NCBI GenBank assembly: GCA_041569895.1
Contig: JBFFXF010000071.1
Coordinates: 1-29,440, forward strand
Reading direction: 5' to 3'
DNA from: JBFFXF01 sp041569895
Lineage (GTDB): Bacteria; Planctomycetota; UBA8108; JACQVS01
Length of the DNA stretch: 29,440 nt
The notes beneath the pieces were generated by a model. That model worked only from the letters and a program-made list of their open reading frames with translations. It searched no databases and was not told the DNA's origin. The position numbers and the translations under genes were made by a program. This document shows, piece by piece, positions 1 to 8,018 of this stretch (the stretch's first letter is position 1; every line of letters starts with the position of its first letter).

Positions 1-2
1 CC

Positions 3-2747
3 CTCGAGGGCGACCCGCTCCTCATCGACGTCGACGGCGCCGACGCCGTCTTCGGCTTCCGCCGCGGGGCCGCCGGCGACGAGGACATCCACGGCGGCTT
101 CGATGACAACTTCGCGCTCGCCAAGGACTCACCCGCGATCGACCGCGGCGACTCGTGGTCGGCTCCGCGGACCGACCTCCTCGGCCTCCGCCGCGCCGAC
201 GACCCCGGCACGGCCAACCTCGGGACCGACGACTACGCGGAGTCCTCGGCGGGCACGAGTCTCTTCGACGCCACGGGTACCGCGAGGAACTGGCGCACGA
301 ACGAGACCTCCCGCAGGCTCGACCTCCCCTTCGCGTTCCCCTTCTACGGCGACGAGTTCACCAGCGTCCACGTCTCGACGGAGGGGTTCCTCCACTTCTC
401 GGGGCCCGACTCTGCGGGGAACGGCGACAACTCGGTCGAGGAGCTCGCCGCCAACCGCCGCATCGCGCCGCTCTGGGACGACCTCCGGACCGACGGCGAC
501 GGCGACGACATCTTCGTCGACGAGACGGTCCCCGGACAGGTCACGATCCGCTGGAACGCCACCAGCGAGGCCGATGATTCCGACGTCAACGTTGCGGTGG
601 TCCTCTTCGACGACGGCCGCATCCGCTTCGATTACGGTCCCGGCAACACCGGCCTCTCGCCGACGGTCGGCATCGCGCTCGGGAACGGCGAGGCGTTCCT
701 CCTCTCGCACCACGACGGCGCCACGGACCTCGGCGATGCCGGCTCGGTCGAGCTCACCCTCGAGCCGGGCTTCGTCGATCTCGGCGCGCTCGAGTTCCAG
801 GGCTCCTCGCTCGACGACACTCCTCCTGAGGTCGCCGGCACTGCGATGGCCGTCGAGGGCGGCGCGGGCAGCCTGCGACATCTCCTCCAAGTCACCTTCA
901 CCGAGGCGCTCAACGTCTTCGACGCCCGGGCCTCCGCGAACTACGAGCTCGCCGGGGCGGGTCCGAACGGGACCCTCGGCGACGGGGACGACGTCGTCCT
1001 CCCGCTGACCCCGAACTACGAGCCCGGCTCGACGACCGTCGTCCTCGAGATCGACACGGGCGGCGGCCCGCTTCCCGCCGGAGCGTACGAGCTCACGATC
1101 AGCGGCAATTCGACGATCCACGACCTTGCCGGGAACGCGCTCGACGGGGACGGAGACGGCCTCGCCGGCGGCGACTTCTCGTCGACGAACACCGCCCCGG
1201 TCCTCGACTCGACCGGCGGCCGCTCGATCGACGAGGAATCGGAGCTCCGCTTCACCGCCACGGGAAGCGACCCCGACGGTCCCGACAGCGACCTCCGCTT
1301 CGCGCTCGCCGGGGCGCCGGGGGGAGCCGTGATCGACCCCGTCACCGGCGAGTTCTCGTGGACGCCGACCGAATCGCAGGGCCCCGGTCGCCACCAATTC
1401 ACGATTGTGGTGGTTGACGGCGGTGCCCCGGCCCTCGCCGGCACCGAGACGATCACCGTCACCGTCGACGAGGTCAACGAGAGGCCGTCCATCGATCCCG
1501 TCGGAGACTTCGAGGTCGCCGACGGCGATCCCGTGACGTTCACGGTGACGGCGAGTGATCCCGACCTGCCCCCGAACGAGCTCCGCTTCCAACTCGTCAC
1601 GGGCCCATCGGGCGCCGCAATCGACCCGCGAAGCGGCGTCTTCACATGGACGCCGACCCCGGAGCAGGCCCTCGCCGTGTATCAGATCACTGTCGCCGTC
1701 AGCGACGGCGAGCTCGAGGCAGCGACGTCGTTCACCGTGACCGTCAGCGAGTCGCCGCTCCGCGTCGTCGCGTTCGAGTCGACGGCGAGCGGTTTCGTCG
1801 TTCGCTTCAACAAGTCGATCGACCCGACCACGCTCAACCTCTTCGACGTCCAGAGCGGGGCGCTCGGGCCGGCCGACGTCGTGCTGGAGGGGGTCTCTAC
1901 GGGCGCCGTCGGCGGCTCGCTTGTCCTCGCGCCGACGCTCGACGTCGCGACGTTTGTCGCCACCGGCGGGCCGCTCGTCCCCGACGCCTACAGCGTGAAT
2001 CTGCGAAGCGCCGCCGACGGCTTCGTCACCGCGCGCGGGTTGCTGCTCGATGGCGATGGCGACGGCGAGCCGGGCGGCGACTTCAGCGCCGAGTTCTCGG
2101 TCGAGGTGGTCTATGTCGTCGTCGGATTGCCGGAATTCGCACGTGGACCCGGGCAGACGATCGACGTCCCGGCGACGGCCAGGGGCATCCCACTCCGCCT
2201 CTCTGATGCCGCGGGCGTCCACGCCGTCGAGCTTGCGATCGCGCATGACGCGTCCCTGCTGTCGATCACCGACGTCCTGGCAGGAGTCGATCTGCCGGAC
2301 GGTGGCGATGTGGAGGCGAGGCTCGAGGAGCCGGGGATCGTCAGGATCCGGATAGAGCTCGCGGAAGATGTCGGACCGGGGTCTCTCGACCTCGCGTCGC
2401 TCGTCGCCCGCGTGACCGACGATGCCGCCTACGGCGCGGCGCATCACCTCGACATCGTCGAGCTCGAGGTGGTCAGCTTCGATGGAGAGTCGCTCGCGAC
2501 CCGAGCTGACGACGGCGTCCACGTCGTCGCGCTCTTCGGCGACGCCACCGGCAATGGCTCGTTGAGCTCGCTCGACGCCCAGCGCGTCCATCGCGTCGCC
2601 GTGGATCTCGACGGTGGCTTCGCGTCGTGGCCTCTGGTCGATCCCGTCCTCCTCGGCGATATCACCGCCAACGGCGTCGTGAGTCCTCTCGACGCCCAGC
2701 GGATCCTCCAGGAGGTCGTCGGCATCGACCGCCCGGAGATCCCGTGA
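3..2747 (+). CDS. Large secreted/surface protein, C-terminal part: beta-helix end, putative Ig domains, cohesin-like domain, dockerin-type repeats (partial, 5' end outside window)
   Basis: The frame is open from base 3 to the TGA at 2745-2747, about 914 residues, so the start lies left of the window. The first residues carry 'SPAIDRGDS', typical of the last coil of right-handed beta-helix (pectate-lyase-like) proteins. Then comes 'FPFYGDEFTSVHVSTEGFL', a beta-sandwich motif common in secreted bacterial proteins. Two cadherin/He_PIG-like Ig repeats ('GEFSWTPTESQG', 'GVFTWTPTPEQA') follow at about 1190-1750, then an SbsA-like Ig domain at about 1755-2100 and a cohesin-like beta-sandwich at about 2110-2510. 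The C-terminus holds two dockerin-like calcium loops ('GDATGNGSLSSLDAQRV' and 'GDITANGVVSPLDAQRI'). The architecture suggests an exported adhesion or polysaccharide-associated protein. Having a cohesin-like and a dockerin-like part on one chain argues against a classical cellulosome component. No catalytic domain is visible in the part present. Confidence 0.85.
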   Translation, partial: LEGDPLLIDVDGADAVFGFRRGAAGDEDIHGGFDDNFALAKDSPAIDRGDSWSAPRTDLLGLRRADDPGTANLGTDDYAESSAGTSLFDATGTARNWRTNETSRRLDLPFAFPFYGDEFTSVHVSTEGFLHFSGPDSAGNGDNSVEELAANRRIAPLWDDLRTDGDGDDIFVDETVPGQVTIRWNATSEADDSDVNVAVVLFDDGRIRFDYGPGNTGLSPTVGIALGNGEAFLLSHHDGATDLGDAGSVELTLEPGFVDLGALEFQGSSLDDTPPEVAGTAMAVEGGAGSLRHLLQVTFTEALNVFDARASANYELAGAGPNGTLGDGDDVVLPLTPNYEPGSTTVVLEIDTGGGPLPAGAYELTISGNSTIHDLAGNALDGDGDGLAGGDFSSTNTAPVLDSTGGRSIDEESELRFTATGSDPDGPDSDLRFALAGAPGGAVIDPVTGEFSWTPTESQGPGRHQFTIVVVDGGAPALAGTETITVTVDEVNERPSIDPVGDFEVADGDPVTFTVTASDPDLPPNELRFQLVTGPSGAAIDPRSGVFTWTPTPEQALAVYQITVAVSDGELEAATSFTVTVSESPLRVVAFESTASGFVVRFNKSIDPTTLNLFDVQSGALGPADVVLEGVSTGAVGGSLVLAPTLDVATFVATGGPLVPDAYSVNLRSAADGFVTARGLLLDGDGDGEPGGDFSAEFSVEVVYVVVGLPEFARGPGQTIDVPATARGIPLRLSDAAGVHAVELAIAHDASLLSITDVLAGVDLPDGGDVEARLEEPGIVRIRIELAEDVGPGSLDLASLVARVTDDAAYGAAHHLDIVELEVVSFDGESLATRADDGVHVVALFGDATGNGSLSSLDAQRVHRVAVDLDGGFASWPLVDPVLLGDITANGVVSPLDAQRILQEVVGIDRPEIP

Positions 2748-2780
2748 GCGGTTTCCCCGCGCCTGCCATCGTCGCACGAT

Positions 2781-2833
2781 CTCCGTGACGGAGTGATCGC
2801 ACGGCGAGTCGACTCGCAGTCACCTCTGAGGTG
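2781..2833. other. Cluster of three short palindromes downstream of the dockerin gene
   Basis: Within 55 bases there are three perfect inverted repeats: CTCCG-TGA-CGGAG (2781-2793), the 14-base palindrome GCGAGTCGACTCGC (2804-2817) and CACCT-CTG-AGGTG (2821-2833). They begin 34 bases after the stop codon and no T-run follows. They may help end transcription or protect the mRNA 3' end, but each stem is short and GC-rich DNA makes such stems by chance. Confidence 0.3.
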
Positions 2834-2892
2834 GGGCCGATAAGAGAATGCCAGGACGACATTAGCAGAACACCGGCGCCCTCCCGGTTCGC

Positions 2893-2921
2893 TTTACTTC
2901 GTTCTCGGGCGGGATTAGAAT
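2893..2921 (+). promoter_or_regulatory. Sigma70-type promoter for the Ser/Thr kinase operon
   Basis: A -35 box TTTACT (2893-2898) and a -10 box TAGAAT (2916-2921) are separated by exactly 17 bases. They match the consensus at four and five of six positions. The start point would fall near 2928, leaving a leader of about 140 nt that contains the tandem repeat at 2943-3010. Confidence 0.5.
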
Positions 2922-2942
2922 CGTAAGTTCACGTCCGGCAGT

Positions 2943-3010
2943 GCGCGAGGGCTCGGCGCGAGGACTCGGCGCGAGGGCTCAGACGCGAGGGCTCAGCTGC
3001 GAGGGCTCAT
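2943..3010 (+). repeat. Five-copy 13-14 bp tandem repeat in the kinase leader
   Basis: Five consecutive units of the form GCGCGAGGGCTCG run head to tail (2943-2955, 2956-2968, 2969-2982, 2983-2996, 2997-3010), followed by a decayed sixth. The first two are 13 bases and the others 14. The array lies between the proposed promoter and the kinase start codon, so it would be transcribed as part of the 5' leader. Copy number could vary between strains. Confidence 0.75.
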
Positions 3011-3070
3011 CGGCGAGGCCGATCGGCCTTGTCGCGGGCCCCCGAAGAGGTGACGAGACCCCCGAAGCGA

Positions 3071-6000
3071 ATGGACACCCGGCGCTACTGCGGTAACTGC
3101 CTTCAGGAAGTCGGGGCCGGCGTCTCCGTCTGCTCCCGCTGCGGTTGTGATCTCTCCGCCGCTCCCGCCCCCGACACCATGTCTGGCGAGCACACGCTGT
3201 CGCGGCTCGAGGACGTGGTCGAGGGCGGCGGCCCAGACGCCGTGCGAGCCGGCTCCAACGGCACGGCCCGCGGCGGCGGCAACGGGACCATCGGCGACCT
3301 CGAGACCGTCCACGGCGCCGACGTCCAGGAGATCTCGGAGACGTGGCGCGTCGGACACCTCGTTGCCGGTCGCTTCCGGCTGAGCCACTGCATCGGCCAG
3401 GGCGGCATGGGGAAGGTCTTCCTCGCGCGCGACGAGATCCTCGGCCGCGCCATCGCCCTGAAGCGCGTCCCCCAGGAGATCATCTTCGACAGCGACGCGC
3501 GCGACGACCTCCGCCAGGAGGCGAACCGTCTGCTCGACCTCGCCCACGAGAACGTCATCCGCGTCCACACCTACTACGACGAGCCGGACTGGCCCTTCTT
3601 CGCGATGGAGTATCTCGAGGGCCCGACGCTGAAGCAGCTCGTCAACGCGCGCAAGAAGAACGGCCGGCAGCCGATCTTCTCGCTCGAGGAGCTTTCGGTG
3701 GTGACGCGTCAGGTGGGCCGGGGCCTCGAGTACGCGCACGGCAAGAACCTGATCCACCGCGACCTCAAGCCGGCGAACCTGATGCTCGTGTCGACGCCCG
3801 GCGAGACGCTCGGCGAGGCGGACACGATCAAGATCACCGACTTCGGCATCTCGCGCGTCATCGCCGACAGCACGCTGCGACAGACCGGCAAGCGCAGCGG
3901 CACGCTGCCCTACATGAGCCCCGAGCAGTTCCGCGGCGAGGAGTGCACCGTCGAGAGCGACATCTACTCGCTCGCCGCGACCTACTACGAGCTGCTCTCG
4001 GGCCGACCGCCGTTCTACACCGGCGACATCGGCTACCAGATCCTCAACGTCACGCCGAAGCCGGTCCCGAACGTCCCGGTGAGCGTCAACGCGGCGATCC
4101 TGCGCGCGCTGTCGAAGAACCCGAAGCACCGCTATGAGTCGGCGCAGCAGTTCACCGAGGCCCTCGAGCAGCGCCGTCGATTCCCGGACCTGGTGACGCT
4201 GTCGCTCCTGCTGCGCCGCACGGTGACGCGCATCGCGGCGGGCCTCCTGCTCCTCCTGCTGGTCGTCTTCGCGGCGCTCGGCGTGCGGTCGTTCTTTGCC
4301 GGGGGCGCGATCGTGACCATCGGACGCGAGTCGCCGTCCGTGACCGTCGAGAAGCACGAGTTCGCCACCGTCCTGCAAGCGCAACTCGACGGCGAGGTGC
4401 CCGTGATGACCAAGAAGACGTCGCTGCCGATCCGCCTGCGGCTCGAGAAGGAGCTGCTCCGATCGCCCGATCTCTTCGCGGGGATCCACCTGATTCTCGA
4501 TCCCGATTTCGACGCTCGCGTCGTTCGCGGCGAGCTGTCGCCGGCCGGCGACGTCCTCGATTTCCGCCTCGACCAGCTTGCCGAGGGTACGCACGTGGTG
4601 CGCGTCGGCCTCGAGCCGTCCGCCCGCGAGCTGGTGGCGCTCAGCGATCGGCTCCACATCGAGCGCTCGTTCACGGTCGACCTCACCGGACCCGACTTCA
4701 CCATCGAGCCGTACCGCAGGGAATCGTTCGTCGATGTCGCCGACGAGCCGCTGCGCGGCGACGCGGTCCTCGTCAACACGCTGCAGTTCTCGACGTTCCG
4801 CGACCAGTGCACGTTTCAGCTCGTGGCGAGCTCGCCGGCGGACATCGCGGCGGCCTACTACCAGGTGGTGACGCGCGGGCGTGACGGCGAGCTGCAGCAG
4901 GGCGCCGAGTTCGAGATCGACAACCCGCTGCAGTGGACGGCGACGCTGGCGCGGGGGCCGAACCTCTTCCTGGTGTTCGCGGAGGACCACCTCGGCAACC
5001 GCAGCGAGAAGAAGAAGGTCAGCGTCACGCGGCTGCATCTCGACGTCAGCCCGTTCGAGCTCGACCGCCAGAGCTCGCAGGGGAATCGCGTCACGGTCGA
5101 GGGCACGGTGGTCGTCGAGGGCCCGATGTTTCCGAAGCTGGCGTTCTTCGTCAACGAGAACCAGATCCAGGACGCCGAGCACGAGTTCGGCCAGCCGACG
5201 CGCGACTTCCCGCACTTCCGCACGACGGTGCGGCTGCCGCGGTTCTCGAACTCGGTCGAGGTCCGCTACGAGTGGGGCAAGGAGATCTTCCCGTTCTCGC
5301 CGCCGAAGGTCCTCACCAGCGTCGAGGTCGCGGCGCCCGAGATCGTGCTCGATCCCCGACCGCCCGGACGCACGAGCCAGACGAGCGTCGTTCTGTCGGG
5401 ATCCGTGACGCCGTACTTCGAGGGCCTCACCGTGACGCTCGACCAGAAGGGCGGCTCGATCAGGACGATCGCGCTGAAGCCCGAGACCGCCGGTCGCCGG
5501 GCGACGGCGACATTCCAGGAGACCGTGCTGCTCTCGCCGAACAAGACGAACCAGATCGAGCTCCGCTCGCATTACGACGGCCGCACGCTGGGGGAGGTGC
5601 CGCAGGCGGCGGCCATCTACTGCGACACCACGCCGCCGGACGTGCTCGAGTTCGGTTTCGGCCAGAGCGGCGCGTTCCTCCACGTCCGCGTCACGCCGCT
5701 CGAGGAGCTCGCGCAGCTGCGGATCCGCCAGGGCGACAACGGCCCGTGGCAGCTTCTCGTCGTCGAGCCCGAGGGCTACTACTTGCACATCGTCGACCTC
5801 CCGGCCCGGAAGACGTCGTTCTCGGTCGAGATGACGGACCTCGTGGGCAACGTCAACGCGGTCACGCGAGACTGCGACGTGTTCGAGGCGGACGGCTCCT
5901 TCGCGATCGGCGGACCGGAGGAGGAGGCGAGACCGCTGCCGGGCTCCGTCCGCGACTCGGACGTCGACGTGCAGAGGGCCACCTCCGCGAAGCTGCTGCT

Positions 6001-6622
6001 CGAGGAACTCGGCATCGAGTTCACCGGCTACGGCAGCCGCGGCGAGGAGATGTCGGCGACCGAGATGCCGGAGCGAGCGTGGTTCGCCTACCTCGTCGAG
6101 CGGCGCCACCGTGACGTCGAGCGGGGCTCACGCACGTCGCCTGCGATCGTCGGCACGGATTTCGGCGAGGAGCTCGTCCTCGGCTTCGTGGAGTGGCTCG
6201 AGGAGCAGCTCGACGACGGATACGACTACTACGTGCCGACTCCCGGCCAGTGGCGCGCCGCGTTCCTCGGCTCACGCGACCCCGCCGACGCGACGCGCGA
6301 CATCCAGGGCTGGTTCCAGGGCACGTATCCGGGGTGGCGCTTCGATCCCCGCCCCGAGGTCCGCTACGGCATCAACCGGGTGCTCTCGATCGGCTCCCGC
6401 CGCAAGAACCAGACGGTGACCGGGCTCCTCGACATGGAGTCGAACCTGCAGGAGATCGTCCGGTCCGAGGACGGCACCTGGTACGTCATCGGGGGGTGGA
6501 ACACGCAGCGCGAGTACGAGCTGCGCGACAGCTGCCTCGCCGAGAGACCGCTGAAGTCGAGCCTCGAGGACTTCCGCCGCAAGTTCACCGGATTGCGCAT
6601 CGGCCGGCGACCCCGGTCCTGA
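3071..6622 (+). CDS. Membrane Ser/Thr protein kinase with N-terminal zinc ribbon, extracytoplasmic Ig-like region and C-terminal FGE/SUMF1-like domain
   Basis: The protein has about 1183 residues. A four-cysteine zinc ribbon (CGNC at 7-10, CSRC at 21-24) precedes a complete Hanks-type kinase domain: glycine loop 'GQGGMGKV' (~107), lysine in 'ALKRV' (~130), 'HRDLKP' (~230), 'DFGIS' (~257), 'YMSPEQF' (~281). One transmembrane helix rich in Leu/Val lies at ~382-405. The region after it, about 540 residues of beta-rich Ig-like sequence, should be periplasmic. Residues ~990-1180 resemble a degenerate formylglycine-generating-enzyme (C-type-lectin) fold: 'YYVPTPGQWRAAF' matches the family's LPTEAEWE region, 'GLLDMESNLQEIV' its DM-GNV-EW region, and 'VIGGWN' and 'GLRIGR' close the fold. 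Kinase-FGE fusions are known, for example Chlamydia Pkn1. An in-frame TTG at 3029 is possible, but ATG 3071 begins right at the zinc ribbon. The barrel gene follows after 7 nt, presumably in one operon. Confidence 0.93.
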   Translation: MDTRRYCGNCLQEVGAGVSVCSRCGCDLSAAPAPDTMSGEHTLSRLEDVVEGGGPDAVRAGSNGTARGGGNGTIGDLETVHGADVQEISETWRVGHLVAGRFRLSHCIGQGGMGKVFLARDEILGRAIALKRVPQEIIFDSDARDDLRQEANRLLDLAHENVIRVHTYYDEPDWPFFAMEYLEGPTLKQLVNARKKNGRQPIFSLEELSVVTRQVGRGLEYAHGKNLIHRDLKPANLMLVSTPGETLGEADTIKITDFGISRVIADSTLRQTGKRSGTLPYMSPEQFRGEECTVESDIYSLAATYYELLSGRPPFYTGDIGYQILNVTPKPVPNVPVSVNAAILRALSKNPKHRYESAQQFTEALEQRRRFPDLVTLSLLLRRTVTRIAAGLLLLLLVVFAALGVRSFFAGGAIVTIGRESPSVTVEKHEFATVLQAQLDGEVPVMTKKTSLPIRLRLEKELLRSPDLFAGIHLILDPDFDARVVRGELSPAGDVLDFRLDQLAEGTHVVRVGLEPSARELVALSDRLHIERSFTVDLTGPDFTIEPYRRESFVDVADEPLRGDAVLVNTLQFSTFRDQCTFQLVASSPADIAAAYYQVVTRGRDGELQQGAEFEIDNPLQWTATLARGPNLFLVFAEDHLGNRSEKKKVSVTRLHLDVSPFELDRQSSQGNRVTVEGTVVVEGPMFPKLAFFVNENQIQDAEHEFGQPTRDFPHFRTTVRLPRFSNSVEVRYEWGKEIFPFSPPKVLTSVEVAAPEIVLDPRPPGRTSQTSVVLSGSVTPYFEGLTVTLDQKGGSIRTIALKPETAGRRATATFQETVLLSPNKTNQIELRSHYDGRTLGEVPQAAAIYCDTTPPDVLEFGFGQSGAFLHVRVTPLEELAQLRIRQGDNGPWQLLVVEPEGYYLHIVDLPARKTSFSVEMTDLVGNVNAVTRDCDVFEADGSFAIGGPEEEARPLPGSVRDSDVDVQRATSAKLLLEELGIEFTGYGSRGEEMSATEMPERAWFAYLVERRHRDVERGSRTSPAIVGTDFGEELVLGFVEWLEEQLDDGYDYYVPTPGQWRAAFLGSRDPADATRDIQGWFQGTYPGWRFDPRPEVRYGINRVLSIGSRRKNQTVTGLLDMESNLQEIVRSEDGTWYVIGGWNTQREYELRDSCLAERPLKSSLEDFRRKFTGLRIGRRPRS

Positions 6623-6629
6623 ACGCAGC

Positions 6630-7556
6630 ATGCGGTCTCGCCAGCGTTCCCGGAGCCGTCGCGCGAGCACGCTCGCCGTTTTCCTCGGTCTGTCGCTCCT
6701 CCCCGGAGCTCTTCCGCTCGCCGCGGACGACGACGTCATTGGCCGGTTCGACTGGGACCTCATCTCGCTCGAGCAGAACAACAGCCGCTTCAACGGCAGC
6801 GTCCTCTCGGGGTTCCACTCGGTGCGCTCGCCCGGAGTGACGCCCGTCGGCGCCTGGAAGGCCGGCCTCGGCATCCTCTACTCGCGCGAGGAGCAGACGT
6901 TCTCGAGCGGCGGCTCGACGACGACGTTCGAGAACGACCTGGTGATCCTCAACCCGAAGCTGAACTACGGGTTCTTCCGTCACTTCGAGGCCGGCGTCGG
7001 TCTCGAGCTCAACTGGGCGGAGGGATCGACGGTCGAGGAGGCGCCCGGCGGCGGGGTGGAGACGGAGAGGAACGACAACTTCAACATCAGCGCCGCCGTC
7101 GCCGGCGTGAAGTGGAACTTCCACGACGACCGCAGGCTGCGCCTGGCGCTCTCGTTCGACACGCGAGTGGCGACGCGCGAGAAGCAGTTCGGCATGCTCC
7201 CCGCGACGCTCTTCAACATCGAGCTCGACGCGGATTACGCCTTCACCAGCCGCTTCTCGCTGGTCAGCAATCTCCAGTTCCTCACCAGCGACGAGAACTC
7301 GGTGAGCGACCAGGTGATCTTCGACCTCGCCGGCAACTACTCCTTCAGCGACCGGTTCCGCGGCATGATCTTCGGCACGGTCCAGGAGGACGACGAGTCG
7401 GACGACGCCGTCTTCTTCATCGGCTTCGCCGGCCAGTACGCGTTCCTCGAGCACTCCTTCACCATCGCCATCGACTTCCAGCTCAACGACGCCCGCCGCG
7501 AGGTGAGAACGGAAAGCCAGGTGGACCTGGAGGTGAGTTACACTTTCACCTTCTGA
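6630..7556 (+). CDS. Predicted outer-membrane beta-barrel protein
   Basis: The protein has 308 residues. It starts with a basic stretch and a hydrophobic signal peptide ending near 'LPLAADDD' (~residues 1-33). The mature part alternates hydrophobic and polar residues in many short strands rich in aromatic residues and Gly ('NPKLNYGFFRHFEAGVGLEL', 'LAGNYSFSDRFRGMIFGTV'). It ends in '...VSYTFTF' with a C-terminal Phe, the usual barrel-assembly signal. I do not recognise a specific porin or transporter family. It begins 7 nt after the kinase stop codon, so the two are very probably co-transcribed, and it may be an envelope partner or output of that kinase. Modular element B begins 4 nt after its stop. 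Confidence 0.85.
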   Translation: MRSRQRSRSRRASTLAVFLGLSLLPGALPLAADDDVIGRFDWDLISLEQNNSRFNGSVLSGFHSVRSPGVTPVGAWKAGLGILYSREEQTFSSGGSTTTFENDLVILNPKLNYGFFRHFEAGVGLELNWAEGSTVEEAPGGGVETERNDNFNISAAVAGVKWNFHDDRRLRLALSFDTRVATREKQFGMLPATLFNIELDADYAFTSRFSLVSNLQFLTSDENSVSDQVIFDLAGNYSFSDRFRGMIFGTVQEDDESDDAVFFIGFAGQYAFLEHSFTIAIDFQLNDARREVRTESQVDLEVSYTFTF

Positions 7557-7560
7557 CGAC

Positions 7561-7716
7561 CCCGTTCGTCCTCGTCCTCGTCCTCGTTCCTGTCCCCGGA
7601 CCCGGACCCGGTCCCGGACCCGTGCCCGAAAGCTGTCGTGGTCGTGCGGGTGGCCGACGTCCGGGCCGAGCGATCGGAGTCCGAGACCGAGACCGATGAC
7701 CGATTCCGACTCCGAC
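7561..7716 (+). repeat. Module B, copy B1
   Basis: Hexamers (CGTCCT, CCCGGA) lead into the core beginning CCGAAAGC. The core runs at the same spacing as B4 (29084) through GGGCCGAG and ATCGGAGTCCG, followed by a short GATTCCGACTCC run. The tail 'CTCAATCTGCG' at ~7730 also occurs in B4. Confidence 0.7.
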
Positions 7717-7744
7717 GAATAAGCCCGCCTCAATCTGCGGTGAG

Positions 7745-7852
7745 GGAGAGTCCACTTCGGTGGCTCGCTGTCAGACGATTCATGAGGAAGGCAGGAAACT
7801 CAGGAAGGCAGGAAACGGAAGGAACTGATGGGTTCGATCTGCGTGAGCTTCA
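7745..7852 (+). repeat. Module C, copy C1
   Basis: This contains GCTGTCAGACGATTCA (7767-7782), identical over 16 bases to 20238-20253. The shared pattern continues through GCAGGAAACTC, CAGGAAACGGA and TGAGCTTC. It also holds the local direct repeat GGAAGGCAGGAAAC. Confidence 0.7.
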
Positions 7853-7906
7853 ATCTCCTCCCGGCGACTCCCGGAACGGACGGGGGATATCCGCAGCACT
7901 GAATCG

Positions 7907-7990
7907 CCCTTCCTGCCTTCTTGCCTTCCTGCCTTCCTTGCCCCGTCTGCCGTCGGGAATCGCCAGCGACGTCGAGCGGCTTCATCGGGC
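7907..7990 (-). repeat. Module A, copy A1 (most diverged)
   Basis: Read on the minus strand, downstream of the gene ending at 8019, a CCCGTGTCCGTGCCCG end leads into GCCGCTCGACGTCGCTGGCGA and then AAGGAAGGCAGGAAGGCAAG. The order matches A3 at 17199-17262, with lower identity than among A2-A4. Confidence 0.5.
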
Positions 7991-8018
7991 ACGGACACGG
8001 GACCGGGAACCTGCACCG

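Larger units (their letters stand above)
7557..8018. repeat. Modular dispersed element, copy 1 (B -> C, then <- A), at a convergent gene junction
   Basis: The whole 462-base gap between two converging genes is filled by low-complexity and repeat modules. From the left these are pyrimidine-rich hexamers on the plus strand (7561-7628), core B (7627-7716), module C (7745-7852), a spacer, core A on the minus strand (~7907-7986) and a short purine-rich hexamer end (~7987-8010). The same modules recur at 12800, 17150, 20216 and 29023. I see no protein gene here, although the hexamers keep several frames open. Confidence 0.75.

Noticed and set aside
129..2777. 882-residue minus-strand open frame opposite the dockerin gene
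   Set aside because: It is an antisense shadow of a GC-rich gene: Arg/Glu/Asp/Val-rich with no domain, while the plus-strand frame shows clear Ig and dockerin motifs.
2993..6109. 1038-residue minus-strand open frame opposite the kinase
   Set aside because: Composition is dominated by Arg, Leu, Glu and Asp typical of antisense frames in high-GC DNA; the plus strand has a complete kinase.
6050..6610. Diversity-generating retroelement variable region in the FGE-like kinase tail
   Set aside because: No reverse transcriptase, template repeat or adenine-biased variation partner is visible in the window.
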